Source: Leucobacter chromiireducens (lineage in GTDB: Bacteria > Actinomycetota > Actinomycetes > Actinomycetales > Microbacteriaceae). Taken from it: a stretch of DNA of 44,159 nt. Location: assembly GCF_003917135.1 (NCBI RefSeq), contig NZ_RPDI01000023.1, positions 10,176 to 54,334 on the forward strand, read 5' to 3'. The notes beneath the pieces were generated by a model, which was not told where the DNA came from, made no database searches, and worked only from the letters and a program-made list of their open reading frames with translations. Positions 32,870 through 41,134 of the stretch are shown here, in pieces. The number at the start of each line of letters is the position of its first letter. Positions within the stretch are counted from its first letter, which is position 1. The translations under genes and the position numbers were made by a program.

Positions 32870-33880
32870 TCAAGCCTTGCTGGTGAGAGTGGCGAGGAGG
32901 CCGCGGACGCGGCCCTCAATGTCGTTGCGGATCGCGTCGACTCCTTCCGGGGATGCGAGGGCCGGGTCGCCGACGGTCCAGTCTTCGTAGCGGACGCCGG
33001 GGATGATCGGGCACACATCCCCGCAGCCCATCGTGATCACCACGTCGGCCGCGCGCACGGCGTCATCGGTGAGCGGCTTCGGGAACGCCGTCTCGGCCTC
33101 CTGCTCGCCCTCGATCTCGGTGAGCAGAGAGCGCACGTGCGGGTGCACGTCCGACGCAGGGGTGGAGCCTGCAGAGCGGGCGACGACGCGGCCGCCTGCG
33201 AGCTGGTTGACGATCGCGGCGGCGAGCTGGGAGCGGCCCGCGTTCTGCACGCACACGAACAGCACCTGCGGCACCCCGGCCGTCCGATCACGGGTCAGAT
33301 CGGCCAGGCGCTGCCGGGCGAACCGCTCGGTCAGCGGGATCATGTGCGCCGTCAGCTTCGCCGAACGCACCAGGCCTGCGTAGGACTCACGCACGATCGC
33401 GATCACGAGATCCCGGTTCAGCCCGGTCAGCTCGTCCGCGAGCTCCTCCGCGAGGCGGGTTACTCGGGCGTCCATCTGCTGCAGTGCCTCGGCCCGTGCT
33501 GCGGTGTCTTCGGGTTCGTCGGTGACAGCGGCGGCGGGAGCGAACGCGTCGAGGAGGGCCGCGACGGCGCGCTGCTTGCCCGGGGCGATGCGGTAGTACA
33601 CCCAGGTGCCGCGTCGCTCGGACAGCAGCATCCCGGTCTCCTTCAGCACCTTCAGGTGGTGGGAAACCGTCGGCTGGGACACCTCGGCCAGCTCGGCGAG
33701 GTCACACACGCAGGACTCGCCCCGAGGGTCGGTCGCGATCGCGGACAGCATCCGCAGCCGCAGAGGGTCAGCGAGCGCTTTCAGCGCGCTGGCCACGGTG
33801 GTGGCGGCTTCGGTCCCGATGGCGTGTGCCGTGGACGCTGCGCACGCGTCTGCGTCGGTGATGACGGTGGTATCGGTCAT
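32870..33880 (-). CDS. ArsR-ArsC fusion: repressor, helical linker domain, arsenate reductase
   Basis: This 336-aa three-part protein joins a regulator to an enzyme. Residues 25-105 are an ArsR winged helix (ADPLRLRMLSAIATD; VSQPTVSHHLKVLKETGML) with Cys57 and Cys59 in ESCVCDL as likely arsenite ligands and a lone Cys13. Residues about 125-195 form a three-helix module (LAEELADELTGLNRDLVIAI) as seen N-terminal to some tyrosine-phosphatase-like proteins. Residues 205-336 are an arsenate reductase with P-loop CVQNAGRS (Cys210 to Arg216) and TMGCGDVCP (Cys286, Cys290). ATG 33880 overlaps the acr3 stop, and arsC follows after 11 nt. The fusion could sense its own product. Confidence 0.92.
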   Translation of the reverse strand: MTDTTVITDADACAASTAHAIGTEAATTVASALKALADPLRLRMLSAIATDPRGESCVCDLAELAEVSQPTVSHHLKVLKETGMLLSERRGTWVYYRIAPGKQRAVAALLDAFAPAAAVTDEPEDTAARAEALQQMDARVTRLAEELADELTGLNRDLVIAIVRESYAGLVRSAKLTAHMIPLTERFARQRLADLTRDRTAGVPQVLFVCVQNAGRSQLAAAIVNQLAGGRVVARSAGSTPASDVHPHVRSLLTEIEGEQEAETAFPKPLTDDAVRAADVVITMGCGDVCPIIPGVRYEDWTVGDPALASPEGVDAIRNDIEGRVRGLLATLTSKA

Positions 33881-34977
33881 GACGTCCTCGATTCAGTGGC
33901 AGTGGCAGTGGCGTAGGGGTTGGTGTGGAACCAGGCCTTCGCGGCCCAGAGCGAGACGTAGACCAGGCCCACGAGCACCGGCACTTCGATGAGCGGGCCA
34001 ACGACCCCGGCCAGCGCCTGACCGGACGCCGCGCCGAAGGTGCCGATCGCGACCGCGATCGCGAGCTCGAAGTTGTTGCCCGCCGCGGTGAACGCCAGTG
34101 TCGTCGACCGGGCATAGCCGAGACCGAGCCCCTTGCCGAGCAGAATGCCGGCAAACCACATCAGCGCGAAGTAGACCAGCAGCGGCAACGCGATGCGGGC
34201 AACATCCATCGGGTGGGAGGTGACCTGCTCGCCCTGCAGCGCGAACAGCAGCACGATCGTGAACAGCAGCCCGTAGAGCGCCCACGGCCCGATCTTCGGG
34301 AGGAACTTCTCCTCGTACCAGTCGCGCCCCTTGCGCCTCTCACCGATGAAGCGGGACGCGAAGCCCGCGATAAGCGGGACGCCGAGGAACACGAGCACGT
34401 TCAAGGCGATCTGCCAGACCGAGACATCCAACCCCTGCGCATCCAGCCCCAGCCAACCCGGCAGCACGGTCAGGTAGAACCAACCCAGCAGGGAGAAAGC
34501 GACAACCTGGAACACGGAGTTGATCGCGACCAGCACCGCGGTCGCTTCCCGGTCACCGCAGGCGAGATCGTTCCAGATCACGACCATCGCGATGCAGCGG
34601 GCGAGCCCGACGATGATCAGCCCGGTCCGGTACTCGGGCAGATCCGGCAGGAAGATCCACGCAAGCGCGAACATGACCGCAGGCCCCACGAGCCAGTTCA
34701 GCACGAGCGAAGAGATGAGGAGCTTCTTGTCACCCGTGACGGCGGCGACCTTGTCGTAGCGGACCTTCGCCAGCACCGGGTACATCATCACCAGCAGGCC
34801 CAGCCCGATCGGGACCGAGATCCCGCCGACCTCCATCGCAGAGAGCGCGTCTGAAAGTGCGGGCACGAAACGACCGAGCAAGAGGCCCGCGACCATCGCG
34901 AGGCCGATCCACAGCGGCAGCCACTTGTCGAGGGTGGAGAGCCGCTTCGGGGCGGTGCGGGTCAAGGTGTCAGTCAT
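33877..34977 (-). CDS. acr3: Acr3-family arsenite efflux permease
   Basis: This 366-aa ten-helix membrane transporter expels As(III) using the membrane potential. The family core is clear: GLLVMMYPVLAKVRYDKV, LVLNWLVGPAVMFALAW, GLARCIAMVVIWNDLACGD with the essential Cys (here Cys128), and FTAAGNNFELAIAVAIG near the end. ATG 34977 follows a hydrophilic N-terminus. Both ends are coupled by 4-nt overlaps, to trxA upstream and to the arsR-arsC fusion downstream, so reductase and pump are made together. No ArsA ATPase is present, as is usual for Acr3. Confidence 0.95.
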   Translation of the reverse strand: MTDTLTRTAPKRLSTLDKWLPLWIGLAMVAGLLLGRFVPALSDALSAMEVGGISVPIGLGLLVMMYPVLAKVRYDKVAAVTGDKKLLISSLVLNWLVGPAVMFALAWIFLPDLPEYRTGLIIVGLARCIAMVVIWNDLACGDREATAVLVAINSVFQVVAFSLLGWFYLTVLPGWLGLDAQGLDVSVWQIALNVLVFLGVPLIAGFASRFIGERRKGRDWYEEKFLPKIGPWALYGLLFTIVLLFALQGEQVTSHPMDVARIALPLLVYFALMWFAGILLGKGLGLGYARSTTLAFTAAGNNFELAIAVAIGTFGAASGQALAGVVGPLIEVPVLVGLVYVSLWAAKAWFHTNPYATATATESRTS

Positions 34978-35300
34978 GCGATCAGCCCCTCGATCTTCGC
35001 GACGTAGACGGGTTTCGGGTGCGCTCCGATCAGCACGTCCACTCGTTCCCCGTTCCGGTAGAAGCCGAGGGTCGGGATCGAGGTCACGCCTGCTGCGGTC
35101 ACGGTCTCGGGGTTCTGGTCGGCGTCGACCTTCACGATCTTCACCCGCCCCGCGTACTCGCCGGCGAGCAGGTCCAGGATCGGAGCGATCGCCTTGCACG
35201 GGCCGCACCAGGTCGCCCAAATGTCGACCACGACAGGCAGCTCGGACTCGAGCACCTCCGTCCGGAAGGTGGCGTCGGAGACGGGAGTGACGATGCTCAT
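34974..35300 (-). CDS. trxA: Thioredoxin
   Basis: This 108-aa protein has the canonical active site WCGPC (Cys32, Cys35), a buried acidic residue in VVVDIWATW, and the cis-Pro [15 protein letters not shown]. It is reduced by the thioredoxin reductase encoded just upstream and, by inference, re-reduces the two ArsC active sites downstream. Start and stop each overlap the neighbouring gene by four bases, so it belongs to the ars operon and is probably not the cell's only thioredoxin. The end [16 protein letters not shown] is slightly divergent from housekeeping types. Confidence 0.94.
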   Translation of the reverse strand: MSIVTPVSDATFRTEVLESELPVVVDIWATWCGPCKAIAPILDLLAGEYAGRVKIVKVDADQNPETVTAAGVTSIPTLGFYRNGERVDVLIGAHPKPVYVAKIEGLIA

Positions 35301-36271
35301 GCGGAGACCTCCAGAACAGGTGCGGAAACGGTGGTGGGTGCGAGGTTCGACAGGTAGTGCTGGGCGTCCTGCGCGGCCGCACAACCGGTGCCTGCGGCGG
35401 TGATCGCCTGCCGGTACGTGTGATCGACGAGATCCCCAGCCGCGAACACCCCGGCCAGATTCGTCCGCGTCGACGGATGCGCGACCCGCACATACCCATC
35501 CGCGTCAGTGTCGACCTGCCCGGTCACGAGCTCGGAACGCGGGTCGTGCCCGATCGCGACGAACACCCCCGTCGCGTCGAGCGTGCGCTCGGCCCCGGTG
35601 ATCGTGTCGCGCAACGTGAGCCCGGTGACCTGCTCGCCGCCGAGGATCGCAGCGACCTCGCTGTTCCAGGCAACCTCGATCTTCGGATCGTCCAGCACGC
35701 GCTGCGCCATGATCCTCGACGCCCGGAACTCATCCCGGCGGTGCACCACGGTCACCTTCGATGCGAACCGGGTGAGGAACAGGGCCTCCTCCATTGCCGA
35801 GTCCCCGCCGCCAACCACGACGATCCCCTGCTCCCGGAAGAAAAACCCGTCGCAGGTCGCACACCAGGACACACCGTGCCCCGACAGCCGTTCTTCCTCG
35901 GGGAGGCCAAGGTTGCGGTACGCGGAACCCATCGTCAGGATCACCGCCCGCGCCCGGTACGTCACCCCGGCGCCGGTCTCGATGGTCTTCACATCGCCGT
36001 CGAGATCAAGGCGGGTCGCATCGTCGTAAACGATCTCGGCACCGAACCGCTCAGCCTGCACCCGCATCGACTCCATCAACTCAGGCCCCTGCACACCATC
36101 GACGAAACCCGGGAAGTTCTCCACCTCGGTCGTCGTCATCAACGCACCACCAGCCGTCACCGAACCCGCGATCACGACCGGCGCGAGACCAGCACGCGCG
36201 GCATAGACCGCCGCGGTGTACCCCGCGGGACCGGACCCGACGATGACTAACTCAACCTCTTGATTCGACAT
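35297..36271 (-). CDS. trxB: Thioredoxin reductase
   Basis: This 324-aa FAD enzyme transfers electrons from NADPH to thioredoxin. It has an N-terminal FAD motif [17 protein letters not shown], redox CATC (Cys137, Cys140) and NADPH motif [13 protein letters not shown] with HRRDEFRAS. The C-terminal FAD segment is [21 protein letters not shown]. It is the first gene of the five-gene arsenic operon. I choose ATG 36271: a promoter-like TTGTCT/CAATAT pair places the transcript start at or next to this codon, which implies a leaderless message. An ATG at 36289 lies inside the promoter. An ArsR-box-like site overlaps the -10. Confidence 0.94.
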   Translation of the reverse strand: MSNQEVELVIVGSGPAGYTAAVYAARAGLAPVVIAGSVTAGGALMTTTEVENFPGFVDGVQGPELMESMRVQAERFGAEIVYDDATRLDLDGDVKTIETGAGVTYRARAVILTMGSAYRNLGLPEEERLSGHGVSWCATCDGFFFREQGIVVVGGGDSAMEEALFLTRFASKVTVVHRRDEFRASRIMAQRVLDDPKIEVAWNSEVAAILGGEQVTGLTLRDTITGAERTLDATGVFVAIGHDPRSELVTGQVDTDADGYVRVAHPSTRTNLAGVFAAGDLVDHTYRQAITAAGTGCAAAQDAQHYLSNLAPTTVSAPVLEVSA

Positions 36272-36277
36272 GTATCT

Positions 36278-36306
36278 ATATTGACGCATATCGAAACAGT
36301 AGACAA
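36278..36306 (-). promoter_or_regulatory. trxB operon promoter
   Basis: On the minus strand, TTGTCT (36306-36301) and CAATAT (36283-36278) are separated by exactly 17 bases. The start codon begins 6 nt after the -10, so the message would be leaderless. The ArsR-like box at 36280-36295 overlaps both the spacer and the -10. Confidence 0.6.
36280..36295. promoter_or_regulatory. ArsR-box-like operator 3 in the trxB promoter
   Basis: ATTGACGCATATCGAA shares the ATTGAC(A/G)...TCGA frame with the two sites in the arsR/arsO region. Its place inside the trxB promoter predicts arsenite-relieved repression by ArsR or by the ArsR-ArsC fusion. Confidence 0.6.
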
Positions 36307-36333
36307 GCCGATCGGCCGCACGTGGGCCGGTGT

Positions 36334-36357
36334 TTGCCGAAGGTTCACCTTCGGCAA
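36334..36357. repeat. Perfect 10-bp hairpin
   Basis: TTGCCGAAGG, a TTCA loop and CCTTCGGCAA form a perfect inverted repeat directly after the stop of the recombinase-like fragment. It may be the terminator of that old gene or a recombination-end feature. No T tract follows on either strand. Confidence 0.5.
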
Positions 36358-36360
36358 CGG

Positions 36361-36567
36361 CTACACGCTGTCCACAGTGGTGCTGGGCGGGTCCGCAACG
36401 GCGCGGGCGTAGTGAAGGGCAGTGTCGATGATGATGCCGAAGAGGTCGCAGACACGACGGACGTCTCCACCGGCCTGCTCAACCTCATAGAGGATGCGGT
36501 CGGCACGGAGCGACTGAGCGGAGATCCCGGCCTTCTTCCATGGGAAGTCGCGGCCGGGCAGGGTGAC
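36361..36567 (-). pseudogene. C-terminal fragment of a recombinase/transposition protein
   Basis: A minus-strand frame reads VTLPGRDFPWKKAGISAQSL, then [20 protein letters not shown], then [20 protein letters not shown], and stops at 36361. The [21 protein letters not shown] pattern is one I associate with the C-terminal end of actinobacterial site-specific recombinase or integrase-type proteins. This is from memory, not a search. An in-frame stop at 36568-36570 with no start codon shows that only about 68 codons remain. It sits exactly between the arsenic operon and the resumed conjugation genes, so it may be the scar of the event that brought the cargo. Confidence 0.42.
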
Positions 36568-36740
36568 TCACACACCATCCGAGCTCCCTCCCTCGCTTCG
36601 CTCGCGGCTGTGGCTTCTCAGCCCGGCTCGGGAAGACGAGAGGCAGGCGAGAACCCGGCGGACGGGTGGGTCGGTGGCGCACCTGACTGTTGGCCGTCGT
36701 CACCCCTGACGGCGGCGCTCGTTCTAGTCAGGAGTTCACT

Positions 36741-39389
36741 ATGTCGCCTACCGCTCTCATGCCACCCGATACCTCGCCACCGCCGGGCCGTACTGTCGCT
36801 CGCATGGCGGCGATTCTCACCGTGCTGCTGATGCTCTTCGGCGGCCTGTTCTTCACCCCGGCCCCCGCGCAGGCGGCAACCCTCGGGGTCGGGTACGGCA
36901 ACGAGGACCTGTGGCTCGGCAGCTTCTCAAGTCACGGCCGGCAGGCGTACTGCATGGACCTGGACGCGCTGCCCCCATACGGCACGACCGAGCATCCCGA
37001 GCTCAAGACCACGCTCGATGAGCTCAGCGACACGCAGCTCGCCCGGCTGAACTATGTGCTCGGCCGGTGGGGCGAATCGCAGGACCCGAACATCACCTCG
37101 GCGGTGCAGCTCTATGTCTGGGATGTCGCCGACCACGGCAACTACACGAGCCGGGGCGGCGACGGGCACTTCATCACCCGCGTTCCCGCGAACATGCAGG
37201 CCACGGTGCTCGCGAACCTCGCCGCGATGCGCGATACCGCGGCGGCGAACGCGGTGCCGAATCCGTCGGTGTCGATGTCGATTCAGATGGACGACCAGTA
37301 CCACGGGCAGCTCACCATCAGCACGAACCCCGCTACCGCGACCGGCACCGTCACCCTCACCGGCGGCACCTTCACGAACGGCTCCGCGACGGCGACGCTC
37401 GGCGCGGGCACGCATCAGATCGTCGGCACCCCCGCCGAGGGCGCGCCCGAGTACCGGATCGAGGCGAAGATGTCGGCGCACGCGCTCGGCTACGGGGCCG
37501 GCGTCGACCTGTTCTACACCCCGGGCGAGCAGCGAATTCTCGCCGCCGCATCCTTCGAGCCGCTGACCGCTACCGTGCAGTCCCCGGTGATCCCGCTGGA
37601 CTTCCAGCCGATCATCGAAACGCAGGTGTCCTCGAAGTTCGTGCAGGCCGGCGATCCGATGCTGGACGACCTCACCGTGACGGTGATCAAGCACTCCTGG
37701 ATCAAGGTCGACGGCCAGCCGGTGCCGGTGGTTGCGGAGGGTCGCCTCTATGGCCCGTTCGACGCTCAGCCGGCCGAAGCGAACGCGCCACCTGCGGGTG
37801 CGCCGCTCGCCGGCACCGAAGAGCTCACGCTCACCCATGCGGGTCACTACACCTCGCCGGGTACGATCATCGCGCCTGAGTCGGGCTTCTATACCTGGGT
37901 GTGGTCGATCGACAAGACCGCGCAGGGCGACTGGGCGAAGTACCTCACCGACAGCTTCACCGATCGCTTCGGCCGGGTCGTAGAGACTTCGGTGGTGCCG
38001 TTCCAGCCGGAGGCGGTGTCGCAGGCGAACGGGCGGCTCGTGAAGCCGGGCGATGAGGTGACCGACACCATCACCGTCGCATCCACGAACGGGGCCTGGC
38101 TGAAACAGAATAGCGAACCGATCCCCGTGATCTTCGAGGGCACCGCCTACCAGGTGCCCGGCACCCTCCCCCCGACACGAGGTGCTGCGATCCCCGTGGA
38201 TGCGGTGCCGCTCGGCACCGTCACGGTCACGGCGACCGGGCCGGGCACCTACACCTCGCCGAAGGTGACGCTGCCGGATGCGGGGTTCGTCACCTGGGTG
38301 TGGGAGGTCAAGAAGAGCAGCCAGCCGGAATGGGTGCGACCGTTCATCGCCTCAGATTGGCGCGACAACTACGGCATCAACGTCGAGACGCACAGCGTCC
38401 GCTGGCCCCTCACCATCACCTCGGAAGTCCGGGAGTACAACGTCCACAAGAACGGGCGGGCGTTCGACCGGATCACCGTCAGCGAGTTCCCCGAGAACCA
38501 CCCCGGTTTCGAGGGCGACGGCTACTGGCAGCCCGACGCCAAGGAGCTCACGCACACCGTCTACGGCCCCTTCGCCACAGATGCGGAGCTGACCGAGGAC
38601 ATGGCATTGGACGATGCGCCGGTGCTGACCCGGATCACGACCCCGGCAAGAAATGGGGTCTACGACATCGGCTACGGCGAGGACGATCGGATTCAGCCGA
38701 CGGAGCCCGGCTACTACGTCGTGGTGACCCGCTTCGAGGGCGACGACCGGGTGCAGCCGTTCACATCGTCGCCGGCTGACATCTGGGAACGGTTCTTCGT
38801 ACCAGGTCCCGAGCAGCCGCTGTCGGTGGTCACGCAGGCCCAGGCATCGGCGTTCGTCGGCGACCCGTTCGAGGACACCGCACTCGTACAAGGCAGCCAC
38901 ATTCCCGAGGGCGCGTACCTGGTGTTCCGGGCCTACGGGCCGCAACCTGCGGGCGAGGATCCCGTGTGCGAGGTGCCGTTCTTCACCTCGGAGCAGATCG
39001 CGGTGACTGAGGCGGGCCACTACCGTTCCGGCACGACGAGCACTGATGAGGCCGGGAACGTGTACTGGGTCGAGACCTTGTACGGGAAGGACGGGAAGGT
39101 GCTCTCCGAGGGCCGCTGCGGTGCCCCGGGCGAAACGACCGTCGTGAGCGTACGCCCACCGGGTACCCCGGAGACGCCGACGCCGGAGCAGCCGGAACTA
39201 CCTGAACTGCCGCCGGAGCTCGCACTCACCGGCGGCACCGCCTGGGGCGCCTGGGTCGGCGGTATCGCGGCCGTCCTGCTCCTCGCGGCCGGGGCGACGC
39301 TCTGGTTCGGCCGCAAGCTCGCGCTCCACCGTGAGCGCATACAGGACGAGGGCGAGGAGGTGACGATCGAAGAACTCATGAACCAGTAA
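36741..39389 (+). CDS. Wall-anchored thioester-domain (TQXA-like) adhesin of the conjugative element
   Basis: This is an 882-aa exported protein. It starts at ATG 36741, with AGGAG 8 nt upstream. The signal peptide has a hydrophobic core (MAAILTVLLMLFGGLFF) and cleaves after APAQA. The first mature domain (about 47-200) contains YCMD (Cys71) and AVQLYVWDVADHG (Gln123). These match the Cys and Gln motifs of thioester domains (TED/TQXA), which form an internal Cys-Gln thioester able to bind a target amine covalently. Four successive beta-rich modules (about 205-340, 340-470, 470-620, 620-770) share YTSP, FVTWVW and RF-like motifs. The end is LALTGG, a membrane helix and a tail ending EELMNQ, a class E-type sortase signal. 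Placed among conjugation genes, it is a candidate mating-contact adhesin. Confidence 0.82.
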   Translation: MSPTALMPPDTSPPPGRTVARMAAILTVLLMLFGGLFFTPAPAQAATLGVGYGNEDLWLGSFSSHGRQAYCMDLDALPPYGTTEHPELKTTLDELSDTQLARLNYVLGRWGESQDPNITSAVQLYVWDVADHGNYTSRGGDGHFITRVPANMQATVLANLAAMRDTAAANAVPNPSVSMSIQMDDQYHGQLTISTNPATATGTVTLTGGTFTNGSATATLGAGTHQIVGTPAEGAPEYRIEAKMSAHALGYGAGVDLFYTPGEQRILAAASFEPLTATVQSPVIPLDFQPIIETQVSSKFVQAGDPMLDDLTVTVIKHSWIKVDGQPVPVVAEGRLYGPFDAQPAEANAPPAGAPLAGTEELTLTHAGHYTSPGTIIAPESGFYTWVWSIDKTAQGDWAKYLTDSFTDRFGRVVETSVVPFQPEAVSQANGRLVKPGDEVTDTITVASTNGAWLKQNSEPIPVIFEGTAYQVPGTLPPTRGAAIPVDAVPLGTVTVTATGPGTYTSPKVTLPDAGFVTWVWEVKKSSQPEWVRPFIASDWRDNYGINVETHSVRWPLTITSEVREYNVHKNGRAFDRITVSEFPENHPGFEGDGYWQPDAKELTHTVYGPFATDAELTEDMALDDAPVLTRITTPARNGVYDIGYGEDDRIQPTEPGYYVVVTRFEGDDRVQPFTSSPADIWERFFVPGPEQPLSVVTQAQASAFVGDPFEDTALVQGSHIPEGAYLVFRAYGPQPAGEDPVCEVPFFTSEQIAVTEAGHYRSGTTSTDEAGNVYWVETLYGKDGKVLSEGRCGAPGETTVVSVRPPGTPETPTPEQPELPELPPELALTGGTAWGAWVGGIAAVLLLAAGATLWFGRKLALHRERIQDEGEEVTIEELMNQ

Positions 39390-39400
39390 CGCACCCCCAG

Positions 39401-39453
39401 GACGGGCGGAACCCGCAGACCCCTTACCCCCAGGTCTGCCGGCTCCGCCCGTC
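39401..39453 (+). terminator. Long hairpin terminator after the adhesin gene
   Basis: Arms 39401-39421 and 39433-39453 are 21-nt inverted copies with two mismatches around an 11-nt loop, followed by TCTCATG. The hairpin lies 11 nt after the adhesin stop. It would separate adhesin transcription from the DprA-like gene. Confidence 0.8.
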
Positions 39454-39514
39454 TCTCATGTAGCCCCTGACGCACCTCACTCCTGTAGACGACCACACAG
39501 ACCAGGGAGGGCCG

Positions 39515-40519
39515 ATGATGGCGACGTTCTCGGAGGACATGCTCACCCGGATGGAGCTGACGGCGCTCACAGAGCCCGGCAATCCGGTCACGGGGCAGCT
39601 GGTGCGCGCGATCGGCCTGACCGAGACGCTCGCCCTGATCCGCGACCCGGGCGCGGCGATCCCGGCTGCGGTCGATCCGCTCCAAGGGGTCCGGTGGCGG
39701 CAAGCTGCCGCAGCCCGGCAGCGCGACGCGCTCCGGGATCAGGTCGCCGAGCTGACCGAGCGGCACGGGTTCCGGGCGCTCACTCCGGGGGCTGCGGGGT
39801 GGCCGGTCGCGCTGAACGATCTCGGGGATCGGGCACCGCTCCTGTTGTGGGCGCGCGGGAACCCGGAACTGCTCACCGCCTCCGCCTCCTCGCGGGTGAC
39901 GATCACCGGAGCCCGAGCCGCAACCGCCTACGGCGTGCACGTCACGCAGGAACTCGCGGAAGACCTCGCCGCACTCCCGCGCATCATCGTCTCCGGTGGC
40001 GCCTACGGCGTCGACGCCGCCGCGCACCGCGCCGCCCTCACCACGGGCCCCGCATCCACGATGGTGGTCTCTGCCAGCGGCCTCGACCGCCCCTACCCGC
40101 CGAACAATGCTGAGCTGTTCGAGCGGATCGTGGTGCAGGCCGGCATCCAGATCAGCGAGACCCCGCCCGGGCAGGGGCCGTCGCGGGAACGGTTCGTCGC
40201 CCGCGCCCGGCTCCTCGCCGCGCTCAGCGGGGCGACGATCATCACCGAGGCCGGGGCGCACTCGGGGTCGCTGCTGGTCGCGGCGCGCGCGTTCGAGCTC
40301 GGCCGTGCAGTCGGTGCGGTTCCCGGGCCGGTCACCTCGGCGTCGTCGGTGGGCTGTCACCGGCTCATGCGGGAAGGCATCGCCGAGACCGTCACCCGTG
40401 CTGGTGAGGTCGCCGAGCTCATGGACCCCTCGCCCTTCCCGCTCGGCCCCGCCTACCAGCAGGTCGCCCGCCGTGCCGCGCCCGATCACAGCCGCGCCGC
40501 ACGCCGACTCGCACTCTGA
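39515..40519 (+). CDS. DprA-like DNA-processing protein
   Basis: This 334-aa Rossmann-fold ssDNA-binding protein is of the DprA/Smf family. Motifs include TITGARAATAYG, VSGGAYGVDAAAHRAAL, SASGLDRPYPPNN, SETPPGQGPSRERFVARARL and AHSGSLLVAARAFELGRAVG with AVPGPVTS. DprA normally loads RecA on incoming single strands in transformation. Encoded within a conjugative element it probably protects or processes transferred ssDNA, or acts in recombination of the element. The usual GSR motif is GAR here. ATG 39515 follows AGGGAGG. It may be an element-specific copy in addition to the chromosomal gene. Confidence 0.9.
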   Translation: MMATFSEDMLTRMELTALTEPGNPVTGQLVRAIGLTETLALIRDPGAAIPAAVDPLQGVRWRQAAAARQRDALRDQVAELTERHGFRALTPGAAGWPVALNDLGDRAPLLLWARGNPELLTASASSRVTITGARAATAYGVHVTQELAEDLAALPRIIVSGGAYGVDAAAHRAALTTGPASTMVVSASGLDRPYPPNNAELFERIVVQAGIQISETPPGQGPSRERFVARARLLAALSGATIITEAGAHSGSLLVAARAFELGRAVGAVPGPVTSASSVGCHRLMREGIAETVTRAGEVAELMDPSPFPLGPAYQQVARRAAPDHSRAARRLAL

Positions 40520-40588
40520 CCCACCCCCTCAGCCACCCATGCCCTCGGGCGGCTGTTCTTTCATCCACTCGATAGGAGAACTTTGCCG

Positions 40589-41134
40589 ATGTCGAAGCGT
40601 GCCCGCTCGAAGACCGACCCGACCGCCGTGGTGATGGTGCGCATCGTCGTCGCCGAGGACGGCACCCTGTCGGTGACGGTGGACGGGGCGCCGTATCTGC
40701 CGCCGGAGTTCTCGCCGCCGTGGCGGCGCTCCGCCTACCCGCACATCGTGGATGCCATCAGCCAGCACACCGGCCAGACGCTCCGCGTCGATGTCATCGA
40801 GATCGACGGACGGGTCATCACCGACTACCGCACCCCACCCAAACCCAGACCTGTGATCCCCGAGCCCGCCGCAGCCCCCGTGGCGGCAGCACCCCAGCCT
40901 GCCGCGCCGGCCGCGCCCGTGCCGGCGGTGCCACGGTTTGCGCAGCTCGCGGGCAGCGGCTTCGTTCCCGGCGAGGATGTCGCAGTCGCGGTCATCATCT
41001 CCCACACAGAGACCGCACCGAACGGGGTCGCCCGCGCGCTCATCGATTCCCGGTATCTTGCGGCGTGCCCGACGGGCGAGGCGATCCTCGTGGGCCGCAT
41101 CTCCGGCACCCTCGTACTCGGGAGGCCCGAGTGA
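40589..41134 (+). CDS. Hypothetical protein upstream of the coupling ATPase
   Basis: This 181-aa soluble protein has a folded N-terminal part (VVMVRIVVAEDGTLSVTVDG, then a PPEFSPPWRRSAYPHIVDAI segment with an Arg pair). An Ala/Pro linker spans about residues 90-115. The C-terminal small domain (FAQLAGSGFVPGEDVAVAVI, then SGTLVLG) is beta-rich. ATG 40589 lies 10 nt after AGGAGAAC; a TTG two codons earlier is less likely. The stop overlaps the coupling-protein GTG, which suggests it serves as an adaptor or regulator of that ATPase. No family is recognised. Confidence 0.72.
   Translation: MSKRARSKTDPTAVVMVRIVVAEDGTLSVTVDGAPYLPPEFSPPWRRSAYPHIVDAISQHTGQTLRVDVIEIDGRVITDYRTPPKPRPVIPEPAAAPVAAAPQPAAPAAPVPAVPRFAQLAGSGFVPGEDVAVAVIISHTETAPNGVARALIDSRYLAACPTGEAILVGRISGTLVLGRPE

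Noticed and set aside
36690..36713. GCCGTC/GACGGC hairpin before the adhesin gene as a terminator or riboswitch
   Set aside because: Only 6 bp, with no conserved riboswitch features and no gene ending just upstream.
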